In this document: one piece after another, positions 28,178 to 38,798 of the stretch
Layout: every line of letters starts with the position of its first letter
Position numbering within the stretch: the first letter of the stretch is position 1
Notes under the pieces: model-generated
What the model was told of the DNA's origin: nothing
Databases searched by the model: none
What the model saw: the letters and a program-made list of their open reading frames with translations, nothing else
Assembly (NCBI RefSeq): GCF_004349265.1
Contig: NZ_SMFL01000002.1
Location: forward strand, 558,001-622,000
DNA: 64,000 nt
Reading direction: 5' to 3'
DNA from: Dyadobacter psychrotolerans
Lineage (GTDB): Bacteria > Bacteroidota > Bacteroidia > Cytophagales > Spirosomataceae
Program-made: the position numbers and the translations under genes

Positions 28178-30361
28178 ATGAAATTTGTTTATCTGATTGT
28201 TCTGGGTTTCTTTACCAGTGCAATAAATGCCCAGAATTTGCCGGTTTGGCAACAATCTGGTGACAAAAAAATGGCTGCCGATTGGCTTATCCGGCCTGTT
28301 AGTGAAAAAGCCGGGTTTTACCTATCCCAAAATGGTAAAGATCTTATTATGAACAACGGTCTTTTACAGAGGACATTTCGCATTACCCCGGACCTGGCCT
28401 GCATCAACTACACTAATCTGTCAAATGGTCAGCAGCTCTTACGGTCTGTCAAAGCAGAGGCAAGAATTATCCTGAACGGAAAAGCGTATAATGTTGGAGG
28501 TTTAAGCGGGCAAAAAGAAAATGGCTACCTGCTGCCGGAATGGGTAGACCAAATGAAAATATCAGATAGTGCCTTTCACTATGTTAAATATTCTGTTTCT
28601 GACATTGAAAATACCCTGAAATGGAAAACGACAATGTGGACCGGTAACACGAAGATGCCGACAGGCAAAACGATTACCTTTTTTTTTAAATCATCCCTTC
28701 CACAGTTAAAGGATCTGGATGTTCAGGTGCATTATTCTCTGTTTGATGGGTTGCCGTTACTTAGCAAATGGGTAACAGTAGCGAATACCGGTGGCAAAGT
28801 TACAGTAGATCAAATTGTTAATGAGATACTTGCTGTAATTGAGGAAGAAAGTGCGGTAGAAGGAAGTGCCGATAAAATGGCTAAGCCTAACGGGATTTAC
28901 GTTGAAAATAATTTTGCTTTTAACAATGCAATGCGATACCCGCTGAGCGATCAGGCGACGCACTGGAAAGTGGATCCGTCTTACACTTCGCAGGTTAACT
29001 ATAATTATCAGACACCCTGCCTGCTGGAAGTTCATCCAAATGTAAATATGGGTGTGAATCTAAAAACAGGTGAGTCACTGGAAAGTATTCGCACTTATGA
29101 ACTTTTGCAGGACAGTTATGATCGTGAGCGCAAGGGGTTGGCAGTCAGAAAGATGTATCGAACAATTGCTCCCTGGGTTACGAGCAATCCGATATTTATG
29201 CATTTGGTAAGTAAAAATGATTCCGAAGTAAAAACAGCCATTGATCAATGCCAGGCAACAGGTTATGAGGCGCTGATCCTGAGTTTTGGCAGCCATTGCA
29301 ATATGGAGGACACAACCGCGGCGAACATGAAAAAGTGGAAAGAGCTGGCAGATTATGCACACAGCAAAAATGTGCTGATCGGTAGTTATTCTCTTTTTAG
29401 TTCCAGAAAAATCAGCCCGGAAGACGATGTGGTCGACCCGAAAACGGGAAAGCCGGGCGGCGCATTTTTCGGTGGACACGCTCCCTGTCTGGGTAGTAAA
29501 TGGGGACTTGCGTATGTAAGCAAACTTAAACTTTTTATGACCTACACTGGTTTTAATATTTTTGAAAACGACGGTCCCTACCCGGGCGACGTTTGTGCGT
29601 CAACAACACACCCGGGGCATGAAGGTTTGCATGATTCGCAATGGAAACAAATGGAAATGCAAAAAGGACTTTACCGCTGGTGTAACGAAAATGGAGTTTA
29701 TGTAAACGCACCGGATTGGTATTTTCTGGATGGGACTAATAAAATCGCTCTGGGTTATCGTGAGGTGAATTTTTCATTATCCCGCGATCAGCAAAAGATA
29801 TTAAACCGACAGAATATTTTTGATGCGATGTGGAGTGAAACTCCTTCGATGGTGTGGGGATTTGTACCGCTGACAAAGTATCAGGGTGGCGACGCTGATG
29901 CGATTCTTGAACCGCTCTCGGAACATCTGGATGCCTACGAGCAGCTGATGATGCAATATTATGGAGCCGGTATTCAGGCCTGTTACCGCGGGCCGAGACT
30001 TTATGATACAGAGCAAACCCGAAAAACCGTCGTTGATGTCATTGATTGGTATAAAAAATACCGGAATATTCTCAATTCGGATATTCTACATTTACGCCGT
30101 GCCGATGGACGAGATTGGGACGGTATTATGCACGTCAATCCAGCCTTAAAACAAAAGGGTTTGGTGATGTTGTACAATCCTCAAAAAGAAGAAATTACCC
30201 GTTCACTAAAATTGCCGGCTTATTATACCGGAGAGCACACGTCACTGAAAATCCGTGAAAAGGAGGGTATTCCCAGAACGTATAAGGTGAGCCGGGATTA
30301 TGAAGTTGAGGTGTCAGTAAAAATTCCTGCAAATGGTTATACCTGGCTGGTAGTGGAATAA
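28178..30361 (+). CDS. Secreted GH36/clan GH-D-like glycoside hydrolase (putative alpha-galactosidase)
   Basis: 727 residues with a signal peptide ending SAINAQ. The N-terminal half is a beta-supersandwich (ACINYTNLSNGQQLL, LPLLSKWVTVANTGG). The centre looks like a (beta/alpha)8 barrel (ALILSFGSHCNMED, VLIGSYSLFSSR, FNIFENDGPYPGD) and the last 80 residues form a beta domain. Asp465 in FENDG is a candidate nucleophile by analogy with clan GH-D. Homologues in Bacteroidota are usually labelled alpha-galactosidase or hypothetical, so substrate is uncertain. A hairpin with T9 follows the stop codon. Confidence 0.75.
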   Translation: MKFVYLIVLGFFTSAINAQNLPVWQQSGDKKMAADWLIRPVSEKAGFYLSQNGKDLIMNNGLLQRTFRITPDLACINYTNLSNGQQLLRSVKAEARIILNGKAYNVGGLSGQKENGYLLPEWVDQMKISDSAFHYVKYSVSDIENTLKWKTTMWTGNTKMPTGKTITFFFKSSLPQLKDLDVQVHYSLFDGLPLLSKWVTVANTGGKVTVDQIVNEILAVIEEESAVEGSADKMAKPNGIYVENNFAFNNAMRYPLSDQATHWKVDPSYTSQVNYNYQTPCLLEVHPNVNMGVNLKTGESLESIRTYELLQDSYDRERKGLAVRKMYRTIAPWVTSNPIFMHLVSKNDSEVKTAIDQCQATGYEALILSFGSHCNMEDTTAANMKKWKELADYAHSKNVLIGSYSLFSSRKISPEDDVVDPKTGKPGGAFFGGHAPCLGSKWGLAYVSKLKLFMTYTGFNIFENDGPYPGDVCASTTHPGHEGLHDSQWKQMEMQKGLYRWCNENGVYVNAPDWYFLDGTNKIALGYREVNFSLSRDQQKILNRQNIFDAMWSETPSMVWGFVPLTKYQGGDADAILEPLSEHLDAYEQLMMQYYGAGIQACYRGPRLYDTEQTRKTVVDVIDWYKKYRNILNSDILHLRRADGRDWDGIMHVNPALKQKGLVMLYNPQKEEITRSLKLPAYYTGEHTSLKIREKEGIPRTYKVSRDYEVEVSVKIPANGYTWLVVE

Positions 30362-30392
30362 TCTGACCCAGGTTAATTGTGGGAAATGCCCT

Positions 30393-30424
30393 GTGGAAGT
30401 GTACAAACTTCACGGTTTTTTTTT
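30393..30424 (+). terminator. Intrinsic terminator after the glycosidase gene
   Basis: Imperfect 7-base-pair stem (GTGGAAGT at 30393-30400, one bulge, with ACTTCAC at 30407-30413), then GG and nine T residues (30416-30424). It lies 32 bases after the stop codon. Confidence 0.6.
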
Positions 30425-30493
30425 GTGCATTCACAGGTTTTACCAACTACTTACTGGAATGGTTTTTTAAGGCAATTTTAAAACTACATATCA

Positions 30494-31573
30494 ATGACCA
30501 GCGACATCTCCAAAATTTTAAAGTGGGTTCTTTTATTAATTGCCGTTCCGGCTGGCCTTTATTTGGGCAAAACATTTCTTGCCCCTCTGGCAATCGGTAT
30601 CGTTTTAGCCATGATGCTGATTCCTGTAATGGATTGGCTAATGAACAAAAATATAAGCCGGGGATTTGCGGTTGCCGGCAGTACGCTTCTTCTTTTAATG
30701 TTCTTCGTCTTTCTGGGTTCTTTACTTACAATCCAGGTGAGAATTATTTCAAAAGACTGGCCGCAAATAGAAAAAACATCGGTGAAGTTATTGGATGATG
30801 CTCAATCATTTATAGAAGATAAAGCGGGCATCGATCCTGACGAGCAGCTTCAGCAGGCGAAAGGAATGCTTTCAAATTTGGGCAGGGGAGGAACGGCAGC
30901 ACTCGGAACGATTGGTGGAGCGGTAACGAGTTTTATCCTGGTCATCGTCTATGTCGTGCTTATCCTTTCCCAGCGTGAAAGATTTAAAGAATTTATTCTT
31001 CTTAACGTTCCGCGGGAAGAGCAGCCGGAAGTAAGAAAAGTATTAAAAGAAATAAGAAAAACTTCCGGAGGTTATTTCTGGGGTATGTTTAAGGCAATGT
31101 TAATATTGGCTGTTTTATACGGAACGGGCTTTTTGATTGGTGGAGTTAAATATGCATTGCTGCTTGCTTTAATTGCAGCGGTGTTTTCATTTATACCCTA
31201 TTTGGGGAACGCCATTGGTGGAGGCTTGGCAGCACTTCTGGCGATGGTTTCGGGCGGTTTTTCGAGTGTGTTGGTTGTCGTATCGGTTATGTTCGCTGCT
31301 CAAATGATTGACAACTACATTACACAGCCCTACGTGGTTGGGAAGGAAGTGGATCTGAATCCCTTTATGACGATCACCTCAGTTATTGCCTTTGGCGTTT
31401 TATGGGGTATCCCCGGTACGCTGATCGCCATTCCGATTACCGGAATACTCAAAGTGTCCTTCCAGTATTTTGAAAAGACAAGATCACTTGCGTTTTTGAT
31501 GGGAAATGAAAAGCCGGACGCAGGGCGAGAGGGACTCAGAAAACAGGCAGATAAGATGGTTAATCCGGTTTAA
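30494..31573 (+). CDS. AI-2E family transporter / permease
   Basis: 359-residue polytopic membrane protein of the PerM/YdiK/TqsA family. N-terminal helices (LLLIAVPAGLYLGKTFLAPLAIG), a soluble middle segment (EKTSVKLLDDAQSF), and the C-terminal helices with IPYLGNAIGGG and YVVGKEVDLNP, the best-conserved blocks. Family members export AI-2 or act as Na+/H+ antiporters, so the substrate cannot be assigned. Monocistronic; converges on the hybrid kinase gene with 62 bases between and no clear hairpin. Confidence 0.9.
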   Translation: MTSDISKILKWVLLLIAVPAGLYLGKTFLAPLAIGIVLAMMLIPVMDWLMNKNISRGFAVAGSTLLLLMFFVFLGSLLTIQVRIISKDWPQIEKTSVKLLDDAQSFIEDKAGIDPDEQLQQAKGMLSNLGRGGTAALGTIGGAVTSFILVIVYVVLILSQRERFKEFILLNVPREEQPEVRKVLKEIRKTSGGYFWGMFKAMLILAVLYGTGFLIGGVKYALLLALIAAVFSFIPYLGNAIGGGLAALLAMVSGGFSSVLVVVSVMFAAQMIDNYITQPYVVGKEVDLNPFMTITSVIAFGVLWGIPGTLIAIPITGILKVSFQYFEKTRSLAFLMGNEKPDAGREGLRKQADKMVNPV

Positions 31574-31635
31574 CTTAAATATTTAACTTAACACAACTTT
31601 TCACTGATGAAATCGATGAAATGTCTATTATCTAG

Positions 31636-34600
31636 CTAAGCCTGCTCAGTTTCCAGTAAAATAGGTATCAGTAAATCAATTTCGTTCTGAAGATCTTCAA
31701 GCAATTTTTTGATTTTGGCTTCATCAAAGGTTTCCAGATGTTCCAGGTCCTGTGTAATTTCTGTGACTTTTGTTAAAAAAGCAGAAGATGAAGCTCCCTT
31801 CAGCCTATGTCCAGTCGCTTTGATTCCTTTAAGGTTATTAGTCTGAAAATGTGCTTTAAACTCGGACATACTGCTGTGAAGCGATTCCCGGGTTAAAGCC
31901 AGAAACTCCGTTATGAACTCCTGGTCGTTCATATAGGTGTCTTTAAGTCTAACAATGTCAAAGTGTTCATTTGATATAGTGTGCATATCAGTTTTCGTTT
32001 CGCTTGATATAGTGCTGGTTTTATCTGAAAATTTATTAATTGCCTGCCGAATAGATTCTTCTACAAAAGGTTTTGAAATGAAATCGTCCATGCCGGCCGC
32101 GATACACTTATCACGTTCACCTTTGACGTTGCCGGCTGTCAGGGCGATAATTGGAATGTGCCTGTCCTGCGAAAGATTACGAATCGCATAAGTGGCTTCG
32201 TAGCCATTCATTTCCGGCATCTGCACATCCATGAAAATCAGGTCGGGCAGCTGTTTTTTGCAGAATTCAACTGCTTCAACTCCATTGGCAGCCTGAAGAA
32301 TCTTTGCTTCCGGGGTAATTTTACTAATGATCGTTTTTGCAAGGAACATATTCACCGGATTGTCCTCCGCGATCAACACGAGCATTTCTCCAGAAGTAAA
32401 TATATAATTTTCAACCGATTCACTTACTTCTTCAATCATCTCTTTTTGTGACAGTCTGGAAAGGCAAAGGAAAATATCGTTAAGCTTGATCGGTTTCATC
32501 AGCCGGTAGTTGACCTTAAGCTCTTCGCAGGCCTTAATCACTTTGCTGTCGTCCGCAGAGCTGTTTAAAAGAACAATCGGCAAATCTTCTGCGGTGCCCG
32601 GAAAGGTCATTCTGATCTTACGAATGGTTTCGATCCCGTCCATGTAAGGCATGTGGTAATCCATTAGCACCGCATCATAGTGAACAGGAGAGTCCAGTGC
32701 TTTCAGTGCCTCAAAACCATTTTTAACCTGATCTGATTCAATTTTGAGAAGCTGCAGCATTTTTTTCATGATCAGGCGATTGTTGTCATTATCATCAACG
32801 ATCAATACTTTTTTGATTGCATCTACATTCTCCCAGACAATAGGTTCGCCCGGTTCGGATAGTAGGGTCATGTCAAAGAAAAATGTACTGCCCACGCCAA
32901 GAACACTTTTTAACTGAAGCTGACTTCCCATCATAGCAAGAAGCTTGTTGGATATCGTTAGTCCCAGACCCGTGCCACCATATTTTTTTGTAGTAGAGCC
33001 GTCTTCCTGCAGGAAGGCTTCGAAAATTTTAGCCTGTTTTTCTTCACGGATACCAATCCCTGTATCCCGAACGATAAACCGGCAGGTTATATCCTGGCTT
33101 TCTTCCGGCTGGTAATTGAGTATCTCTATTTTTAATTCAATCTCCCCGCTTTCGGTAAATTTCGCAGCGTTGCTCAGCAGGTTAATCAAAACCTGTTTTA
33201 ATCTGATTTCATCCACCCAGACAAACCTTGGAAGATTGGCCGGGATGTTAAGCAGCATTTCCAATCCTTTGTTTTGAATTGGAAAGGAAATAATATCCGC
33301 CGACTGAGCCGTAATGTCGTAAATATCACATTTGTCAACGTCCAGTTCCAGTTTGCCGGCTTCTATTTTGGAGAAATCAAGGATGTCGTTAATGATGCTC
33401 AGTAACGCATTGGCAGATTGGTTTACAATACCCAGATACTGTTTCTGCGTATCGTTCATCTTTGTTTTTAACACCAGATCTGTGAATCCAATCACCCCAT
33501 TTAAAGGTGTTCGGATTTCATGGCTCATATTAGCCAGAAACTCAGATTTTGCTATACTAGCCTGTTCAGACTGCAACTTGGCCTGCCTTAATTCTTCCTG
33601 CCTGCGGGTGGTTTCTGTAATGTCTTCAGTAAACATCATAATGCCACCAACAGATCCGTCAAACTGATACCAGGGTCGTAGTTCCCATTTGAGAAACTGT
33701 GCCTGATTCCAGCCCTGCGGCATCCACAAGTCTTCGTCTCTGGAAATGGTTTCGCCCTGCAAAACACGCTGGTGCATGTTTTTCCATTCTTCACCAATGT
33801 TGGGAAATACCTCGTAATGAGACATGCCGATGATATGCTGTTCCTGCAATTTATATTCATCAATCCATTTACGGCTCACTGCCAGGTACCGGACATCTCT
33901 GTCCAGCATCGCAACTGCCGCCGGTGCATGTTCAACAAAGGCAAGCAGACGGGCTCTTTCATTAAATAATTCCTGCTCAGCCTTCTTACTTGCAGAGAGG
34001 TCCGTGGCTACTCCGAGGTAACCTATGATGGTGTTATTGTAATCTCTTATTGTAGTAACAACCAGTGAAACAGGAAGCAGTTCGCCGCTTTTAGACCTAT
34101 AAGTCCATTCTCTGATTTCAGAACTTTCCGATTCGGCCTTATAGACAAAGGTTCTGAAACCTTCAATTGAAAAACCGTATTCTGTAGATAATTCTTCCGA
34201 ACGTTTTTGCAGTTCTTCTTTGAGGTGAATGAATTCGGGCGTTGATTTACCGACAACCTCGTCTGCGGTATAACCCAGTAATTTCTCTGCTCCTTTATTG
34301 AAAACTGTGATCGTTCCCTCAACATCGGTTGCAATAATACTGACTTCCGATGCAGCATTTAATACATCGTCGAGTAATTTCTTGGCATTGACAATTTCAA
34401 GTTCTGCTTTTTTTCTTTCGTCAATGTCCTGAAACATTCCGTAAAGCTTTTTGCACCTGCCGTTTTCGAATTCTGCATGACCAATTGACCTTACCCAAAG
34501 TTCTTTTCCCTTGGCGGTTGTGAGCTCCAGCTCCAGATCGTAGCTTTTGCCCTCCTTGAGCGCTAGATTTACTGCCTCAGATATTTTCAAAAAACTCTCT

Positions 34601-36000
34601 TCTTTTTTGTAAAAACTAAGACCAGTCGCTAGGTCTGGTACGTAATCAGAATCTACCTGATGGATCTGTTTTGTAATATCTGACCAATAAAGCTTGTTCT
34701 GACGCACATCCACTTCCCAGCCTCCCACACTAGCCAGTTGATTGGTCTGGAGGAGCATTTCCTGCATTTTCTCCAGACTTTTTGCCAGGCGATGGCTTTC
34801 GGTGACGTCAATGGAATTTCCTACAACATAATCAGCCCCTTCTTTGACTTCGATCAGGATATTATGGTAGCTCCAGATCCGGTAAGATCCGTCCCTGTGC
34901 TGGGTGGTCATCAGTCCACTGGAAATACCGTTCTCCCGTATTTCATGAAGATATTTTTCGAGAATCTGATGATGTCGGGCAGGAATCAGGTCAAACAAAC
35001 TCAGCTTTAAAACCTCCTCTTTTACATAACCCAGCAAGGCTGCACCTGCACTGTTTACCGTTAGGAACCTGCCGTCCAGATCGTGCGTGCACATCAAGCC
35101 CTGCGAATTCTCGAAAAATGTCCGGAAATTGTCTTCGCTTATTTTAAGTTTTTCTTCTTTTATTTTTTCTTCAGTGATATTGCGCCCAATCGCAAACATA
35201 TTGCCGGTTGCAGGCTCGGGAGTCGTAACCCACTGAATAAAAACGTAATCTCCGTTTTTGCTTTTTAAACGCTGAACAAAATTGATTCCCGATTCTCCGG
35301 TTGATAGCCGCGCTAATTCCCTGGCCGTTTGTTCACGGTCATCGGGGTGTACAAGATCAAAAAAGTGGGTATTTAACAGGAAATGCTCATCCCAGCCCAG
35401 TACTTGTCCGAATGCCGGATTGATTTTTTTGAAAAAGCCGTCTGTACCTGCTATGCAGATTAAATCATTGGAAAGTGTAAAAAGACGATCAAAATTTCGG
35501 CGCTCCTCTCTTTTCCTCTGGTCAACAATCAGAGACATAACCTGCTCTGCCAGTAGTTTAAGCGCCTGTTTCTGGTGATCTGTAAGCTTTTTAGGGTGGC
35601 TGTCAAAAACGCAGATAGTTCCTATCGAATAGCCATTGGGATCAACGAGCGGATGCCCGGCGTAAAACCTTACGTTTGGCGTTTCTGTTACATAGATGTT
35701 TGTGTCGAAACGTTCGTCAAGACTTGCATCCTCAATTTCCAAAAGAGAATCGCCCAGAATTGTATACCTGCAAAACGCCAGATCCCTGGACGTTTCGGTC
35801 ATCTCCAGACCATAATTTGATTTGAACCACTGCCGCTTGTCATCGATCAATGTAACCATAGACATGGGCGCGTCACAGATAAGAGACGCTAGTTCTGTAA
35901 GCCGATCGAAATCTTTCTCACTTTGTGTATCCAGAATCTGATAACTCTGCAGTGCTTTAAGTCGTTCGCGTTCGTTTTCAGGAACAGGGGAAAGATTCAT
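31636..36000 (-). CDS. Hybrid sensor histidine kinase: GAF, multiple PAS, HisKA, HATPase, two receivers, Hpt
   Basis: 1454 residues and no transmembrane segment, so a cytoplasmic multi-input sensor. Order: GAF (about 20-160), five PAS/PAC segments (about 165-810), HisKA with phospho-acceptor His827 (NMSHEIRTPLNG), HATPase (FSKIEAGKL, VLINLLSNAAKFT, GGTGLGLTI), receiver 1 with Asp1114 (LMDYHMPYMDG), receiver 2 with Asp1258 (FMDVQMPEMNG), and a C-terminal Hpt with His1398 (GHRLKGASSS). All phosphorelay residues look intact, so it can run His-Asp-His itself. No cognate DNA-binding regulator is adjacent. The signal is unknown; GAF/PAS mixes often sense redox, light or small ligands. Confidence 0.93.
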   Translation of the reverse strand: MNLSPVPENERERLKALQSYQILDTQSEKDFDRLTELASLICDAPMSMVTLIDDKRQWFKSNYGLEMTETSRDLAFCRYTILGDSLLEIEDASLDERFDTNIYVTETPNVRFYAGHPLVDPNGYSIGTICVFDSHPKKLTDHQKQALKLLAEQVMSLIVDQRKREERRNFDRLFTLSNDLICIAGTDGFFKKINPAFGQVLGWDEHFLLNTHFFDLVHPDDREQTARELARLSTGESGINFVQRLKSKNGDYVFIQWVTTPEPATGNMFAIGRNITEEKIKEEKLKISEDNFRTFFENSQGLMCTHDLDGRFLTVNSAGAALLGYVKEEVLKLSLFDLIPARHHQILEKYLHEIRENGISSGLMTTQHRDGSYRIWSYHNILIEVKEGADYVVGNSIDVTESHRLAKSLEKMQEMLLQTNQLASVGGWEVDVRQNKLYWSDITKQIHQVDSDYVPDLATGLSFYKKEESFLKISEAVNLALKEGKSYDLELELTTAKGKELWVRSIGHAEFENGRCKKLYGMFQDIDERKKAELEIVNAKKLLDDVLNAASEVSIIATDVEGTITVFNKGAEKLLGYTADEVVGKSTPEFIHLKEELQKRSEELSTEYGFSIEGFRTFVYKAESESSEIREWTYRSKSGELLPVSLVVTTIRDYNNTIIGYLGVATDLSASKKAEQELFNERARLLAFVEHAPAAVAMLDRDVRYLAVSRKWIDEYKLQEQHIIGMSHYEVFPNIGEEWKNMHQRVLQGETISRDEDLWMPQGWNQAQFLKWELRPWYQFDGSVGGIMMFTEDITETTRRQEELRQAKLQSEQASIAKSEFLANMSHEIRTPLNGVIGFTDLVLKTKMNDTQKQYLGIVNQSANALLSIINDILDFSKIEAGKLELDVDKCDIYDITAQSADIISFPIQNKGLEMLLNIPANLPRFVWVDEIRLKQVLINLLSNAAKFTESGEIELKIEILNYQPEESQDITCRFIVRDTGIGIREEKQAKIFEAFLQEDGSTTKKYGGTGLGLTISNKLLAMMGSQLQLKSVLGVGSTFFFDMTLLSEPGEPIVWENVDAIKKVLIVDDNDNNRLIMKKMLQLLKIESDQVKNGFEALKALDSPVHYDAVLMDYHMPYMDGIETIRKIRMTFPGTAEDLPIVLLNSSADDSKVIKACEELKVNYRLMKPIKLNDIFLCLSRLSQKEMIEEVSESVENYIFTSGEMLVLIAEDNPVNMFLAKTIISKITPEAKILQAANGVEAVEFCKKQLPDLIFMDVQMPEMNGYEATYAIRNLSQDRHIPIIALTAGNVKGERDKCIAAGMDDFISKPFVEESIRQAINKFSDKTSTISSETKTDMHTISNEHFDIVRLKDTYMNDQEFITEFLALTRESLHSSMSEFKAHFQTNNLKGIKATGHRLKGASSSAFLTKVTEITQDLEHLETFDEAKIKKLLEDLQNEIDLLIPILLETEQA

Positions 36001-36259
36001 TCTTTATGGAGTATGGCAAGGTATAAAATCCTTTAAATCTCTGTATTTTTTTTCAATAATGAAAGTAGTAATAGTTGTACGTATAATCTGTTGTTTTCTA
36101 TAAGCTTCGATTATTTTACTCCTTAAAGTTGTATAGTCGTTTCGTAATCAAACAATTAAGTTAACAGAGGTTACAAATAGAATATTTTTTGTATTATTTA
36201 ATTAGAGCCGATGATTCGATTTGTCAAACGTTATACTACACCTGTAAAATTAATTTTTA

Positions 36260-38134
36260 CTACTTTTTTCCCATCAGTGTTTCTTTAACAAAGTTACTGT
36301 CCCAGCTGTGATCTTCGGCTGAAAAGTCGAGAAGCAGATCGTTTTGTAAAAGCTTCTCCTGAATCTCAATTTCCCTGCGTGCATTGATAGCATATTCCTT
36401 CATGTCACCTCTTGAACCAGCCAGCCTTTCCAAAGCCTTTTCATCATAGCTGATAAATTTCTGACCTTGCCGGGTAGCAGTATATTTTCTAAAACCCAGT
36501 TCCTGGAGCGCGTCAATAGCCAAGTGAACGGATGTATAAAGCGTTTCGCGGTAAATGTTTGTAACACCCATTTCCATCAGTTCGTAAGCATCAAACCGGT
36601 TTCTGGCTCGGGCCAGCACTTTCACGTGCCCGTAATGTTTGGTTACGGTTTTGATTAGTTCATTGTTGATTTCAGGCGAATCAATTGCTGCAATAAGTAG
36701 TTTCGCATTTTCTATCCCTGCCGATTTAAGAAGGTCAATCCTGGTGGCATCACCATAATAAACTTTGAATCCCATCCTGCGTAACAGTTCAACCTGGTCC
36801 GAGTTATTGTCAAGGATCGTGGCCTCAATTCCGTTGGCACGAAGCAGCCGGCCTATGGTACTTCCAAAATGTCCGAATCCTGCAATGATTACCTGGTGTT
36901 GTTCATCGATTTCGTCAGCAGGACGCTTGTCAGGAATCTCTTTTGTGCCGAAAAACCTGGAAATTACTTTTTCGTTAAGTAAAAGTAAAAGTGGTGTCGT
37001 CATCATACTGATTGCCGTAACTGCTGTCAGCTTTCCGAGCCATTCCTGATCGATAATATTGAGCTGACCTGTGAAGGAAAGCAATACAAAAGCAAATTCA
37101 CCAACCTGGCTCAGGCCAAGAGCAAACATAAAATTCTGATCGTTTTTTAGTTTAAAGGTTTTTCCGATGGCAAAAAGAACTGCGAATTTGACAAAAATGA
37201 CAGTGCAAACAATTGTGGCGATTTGTCCGGGTGATTCTGCCAGGAGTTGAAAATTAATTGAAGCACCTACTCCCATAAAAAACAAGCCAAGAAGTAAACC
37301 TTTGAAGGGTTCTATATCACTTTCAAGTTCATGCCTGAACTCACTGTTTGCCAATACTACACCGGCAACAAATGTTCCAAGGGCAGGACTTAAACCCACC
37401 ATTTCCATTAAAAAGGCTACCGCAACTACCAAAAGCAGAGATGAAGCTGTAAACATTTCACGTAATCCGGTTTTCGCGATCAAACGAAGCAAGGGAACTA
37501 CAAGATAAGTCCCGACCGCATAAATTGATGCAACTGCACCGATTACAATCACCGTTTGCAGCCAGGCAGGTAATTCTCCCAATATAGAACTGTGTGCAGC
37601 ATCAGGTGTTACATCCGTGGTTGCCAGTAGGGGTAAAACGGCCAGAATTGGAATAACAGCAATATCCTGAAAAAGTAAAACAGAAAAAGAGGCCTCACCG
37701 GCCTGTGATTTAGAAAGGCCTTTTTCTTTTAACGTTTGTAAAACAATCGCCGTTGACGACATCGTTAGCGCCAACCCGATTGATACGGACATGGTCCATT
37801 CCCAGCCAAGGAGCATGAACAAACCGAAGAGTAACACGGTCGTTCCGATCATTTGGGAAAAACCAAATCCTGCAATTGCTTTCCGCATTTCCCAGAAAGC
37901 TTCCGGTTCAAGTTCGAGTCCGATCAGAAACAGCATCATTACAACACCAAATTCGGCTACATGCATGATACCTTCACCTTCTTGTCCGATAAAACCCAGA
38001 ACAAAAGGTCCGATAATAATTCCGGAAATCAGGTATCCCAGCACCGAACTCATACCGATTTTTTTTGCTATCGGTACACAAATAACGGCCGCCGAAAGGT
38101 ATACCAATGCCTGGGGTAGAAAGTCACTGCTCAT
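36260..38134 (-). CDS. CPA2-family cation:proton antiporter (Kef-type) with RCK domain
   Basis: 624 residues. About twelve membrane segments (1-385, with LGYLISGIIIGPFVLG and LALTMSSTAIVLQTL), then a TrkA-N/RCK domain (VIIAGFGHFGSTIGRLLR) for NAD(H) or nucleotide control, then a short tail. Matches K+/H+ antiporters KefB/KefC. Translationally coupled (ATGA) to the quinone-reductase-like gene upstream, the usual Kef regulatory partner. Confidence 0.93.
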   Translation of the reverse strand: MSSDFLPQALVYLSAAVICVPIAKKIGMSSVLGYLISGIIIGPFVLGFIGQEGEGIMHVAEFGVVMMLFLIGLELEPEAFWEMRKAIAGFGFSQMIGTTVLLFGLFMLLGWEWTMSVSIGLALTMSSTAIVLQTLKEKGLSKSQAGEASFSVLLFQDIAVIPILAVLPLLATTDVTPDAAHSSILGELPAWLQTVIVIGAVASIYAVGTYLVVPLLRLIAKTGLREMFTASSLLLVVAVAFLMEMVGLSPALGTFVAGVVLANSEFRHELESDIEPFKGLLLGLFFMGVGASINFQLLAESPGQIATIVCTVIFVKFAVLFAIGKTFKLKNDQNFMFALGLSQVGEFAFVLLSFTGQLNIIDQEWLGKLTAVTAISMMTTPLLLLLNEKVISRFFGTKEIPDKRPADEIDEQHQVIIAGFGHFGSTIGRLLRANGIEATILDNNSDQVELLRRMGFKVYYGDATRIDLLKSAGIENAKLLIAAIDSPEINNELIKTVTKHYGHVKVLARARNRFDAYELMEMGVTNIYRETLYTSVHLAIDALQELGFRKYTATRQGQKFISYDEKALERLAGSRGDMKEYAINARREIEIQEKLLQNDLLLDFSAEDHSWDSNFVKETLMGKK

Positions 38135-38730
38135 GCTATTCCGTTTTCTGTTAACCAGTCGTTTAAATATTCGTATTTCTGAATTTCCTCAACATCCAGC
38201 TTATTACGTTGAAAATGATCCAGAAGAAATGCATAATCCTGACCTAGTGCGAGCAGTTCTTCATCGCCCATCCTGTGAGAGCCGTGCCCGACAAACGGCG
38301 GCAGGTAAATCATTTTGCAAAGCGTAGTCGTACGGTTGAATGGTGTAAGAAATTCCTGTAAAGTAAACTGATGATATCCATCCGGCTGATAGGTTGTTCT
38401 GGCTCCGCCTGTTGACAATACCTGCATGACTAATTTACTTTCCAGCGCGTTTCCTTTTGGTCCGTAGGCCCACCCGGCTTCCAGGACCACATCGATCCAC
38501 TGTTTTAAAAGCGCAGGGCAGCTGTACCAATAAATCGGATGCTCCCAAATAATAATGTCATGGTTTAGCAGCAGTTCTTTTTCTTTTTCAATATCGATGT
38601 TAAATTCCGGATATTCCTGATACAGGTCATGAAATGTTATGCCTTCAGGTATATGATTGACCAGTGACTTGTGTATCCTTGATTTTTCAAACAGGGGATG
38701 AGCAAAAAGGACAAGTACGCGATTTTGCAT
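38131..38730 (-). CDS. KefF/KefG-like NAD(P)H oxidoreductase, ancillary protein of the antiporter
   Basis: 199-residue flavodoxin-fold protein. LFAHPLFEKSRIH, IIWEHPIYWYSCPALLKQWIDVVL and AYGPKGNAL are typical of the KefF/KefG/MdaB group, which bind FMN and activate Kef antiporters in the presence of quinones or glutathione adducts. Its stop codon overlaps the antiporter start by four bases. In E. coli this arrangement protects against electrophiles such as methylglyoxal. Confidence 0.9.
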   Translation of the reverse strand: MQNRVLVLFAHPLFEKSRIHKSLVNHIPEGITFHDLYQEYPEFNIDIEKEKELLLNHDIIIWEHPIYWYSCPALLKQWIDVVLEAGWAYGPKGNALESKLVMQVLSTGGARTTYQPDGYHQFTLQEFLTPFNRTTTLCKMIYLPPFVGHGSHRMGDEELLALGQDYAFLLDHFQRNKLDVEEIQKYEYLNDWLTENGIA

Positions 38731-38798
38731 GAATTAACGGTGTAAGGTTTTCTTCCAGGTCAAATTAGTAGTATTTTTTACTTTTTCGCGCATGGAAT

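Noticed and set aside
37791..38327. Plus-strand frame of 178 codons opposite the antiporter and its partner
   Set aside because: It crosses the junction of two well-supported coupled genes and has no family features.
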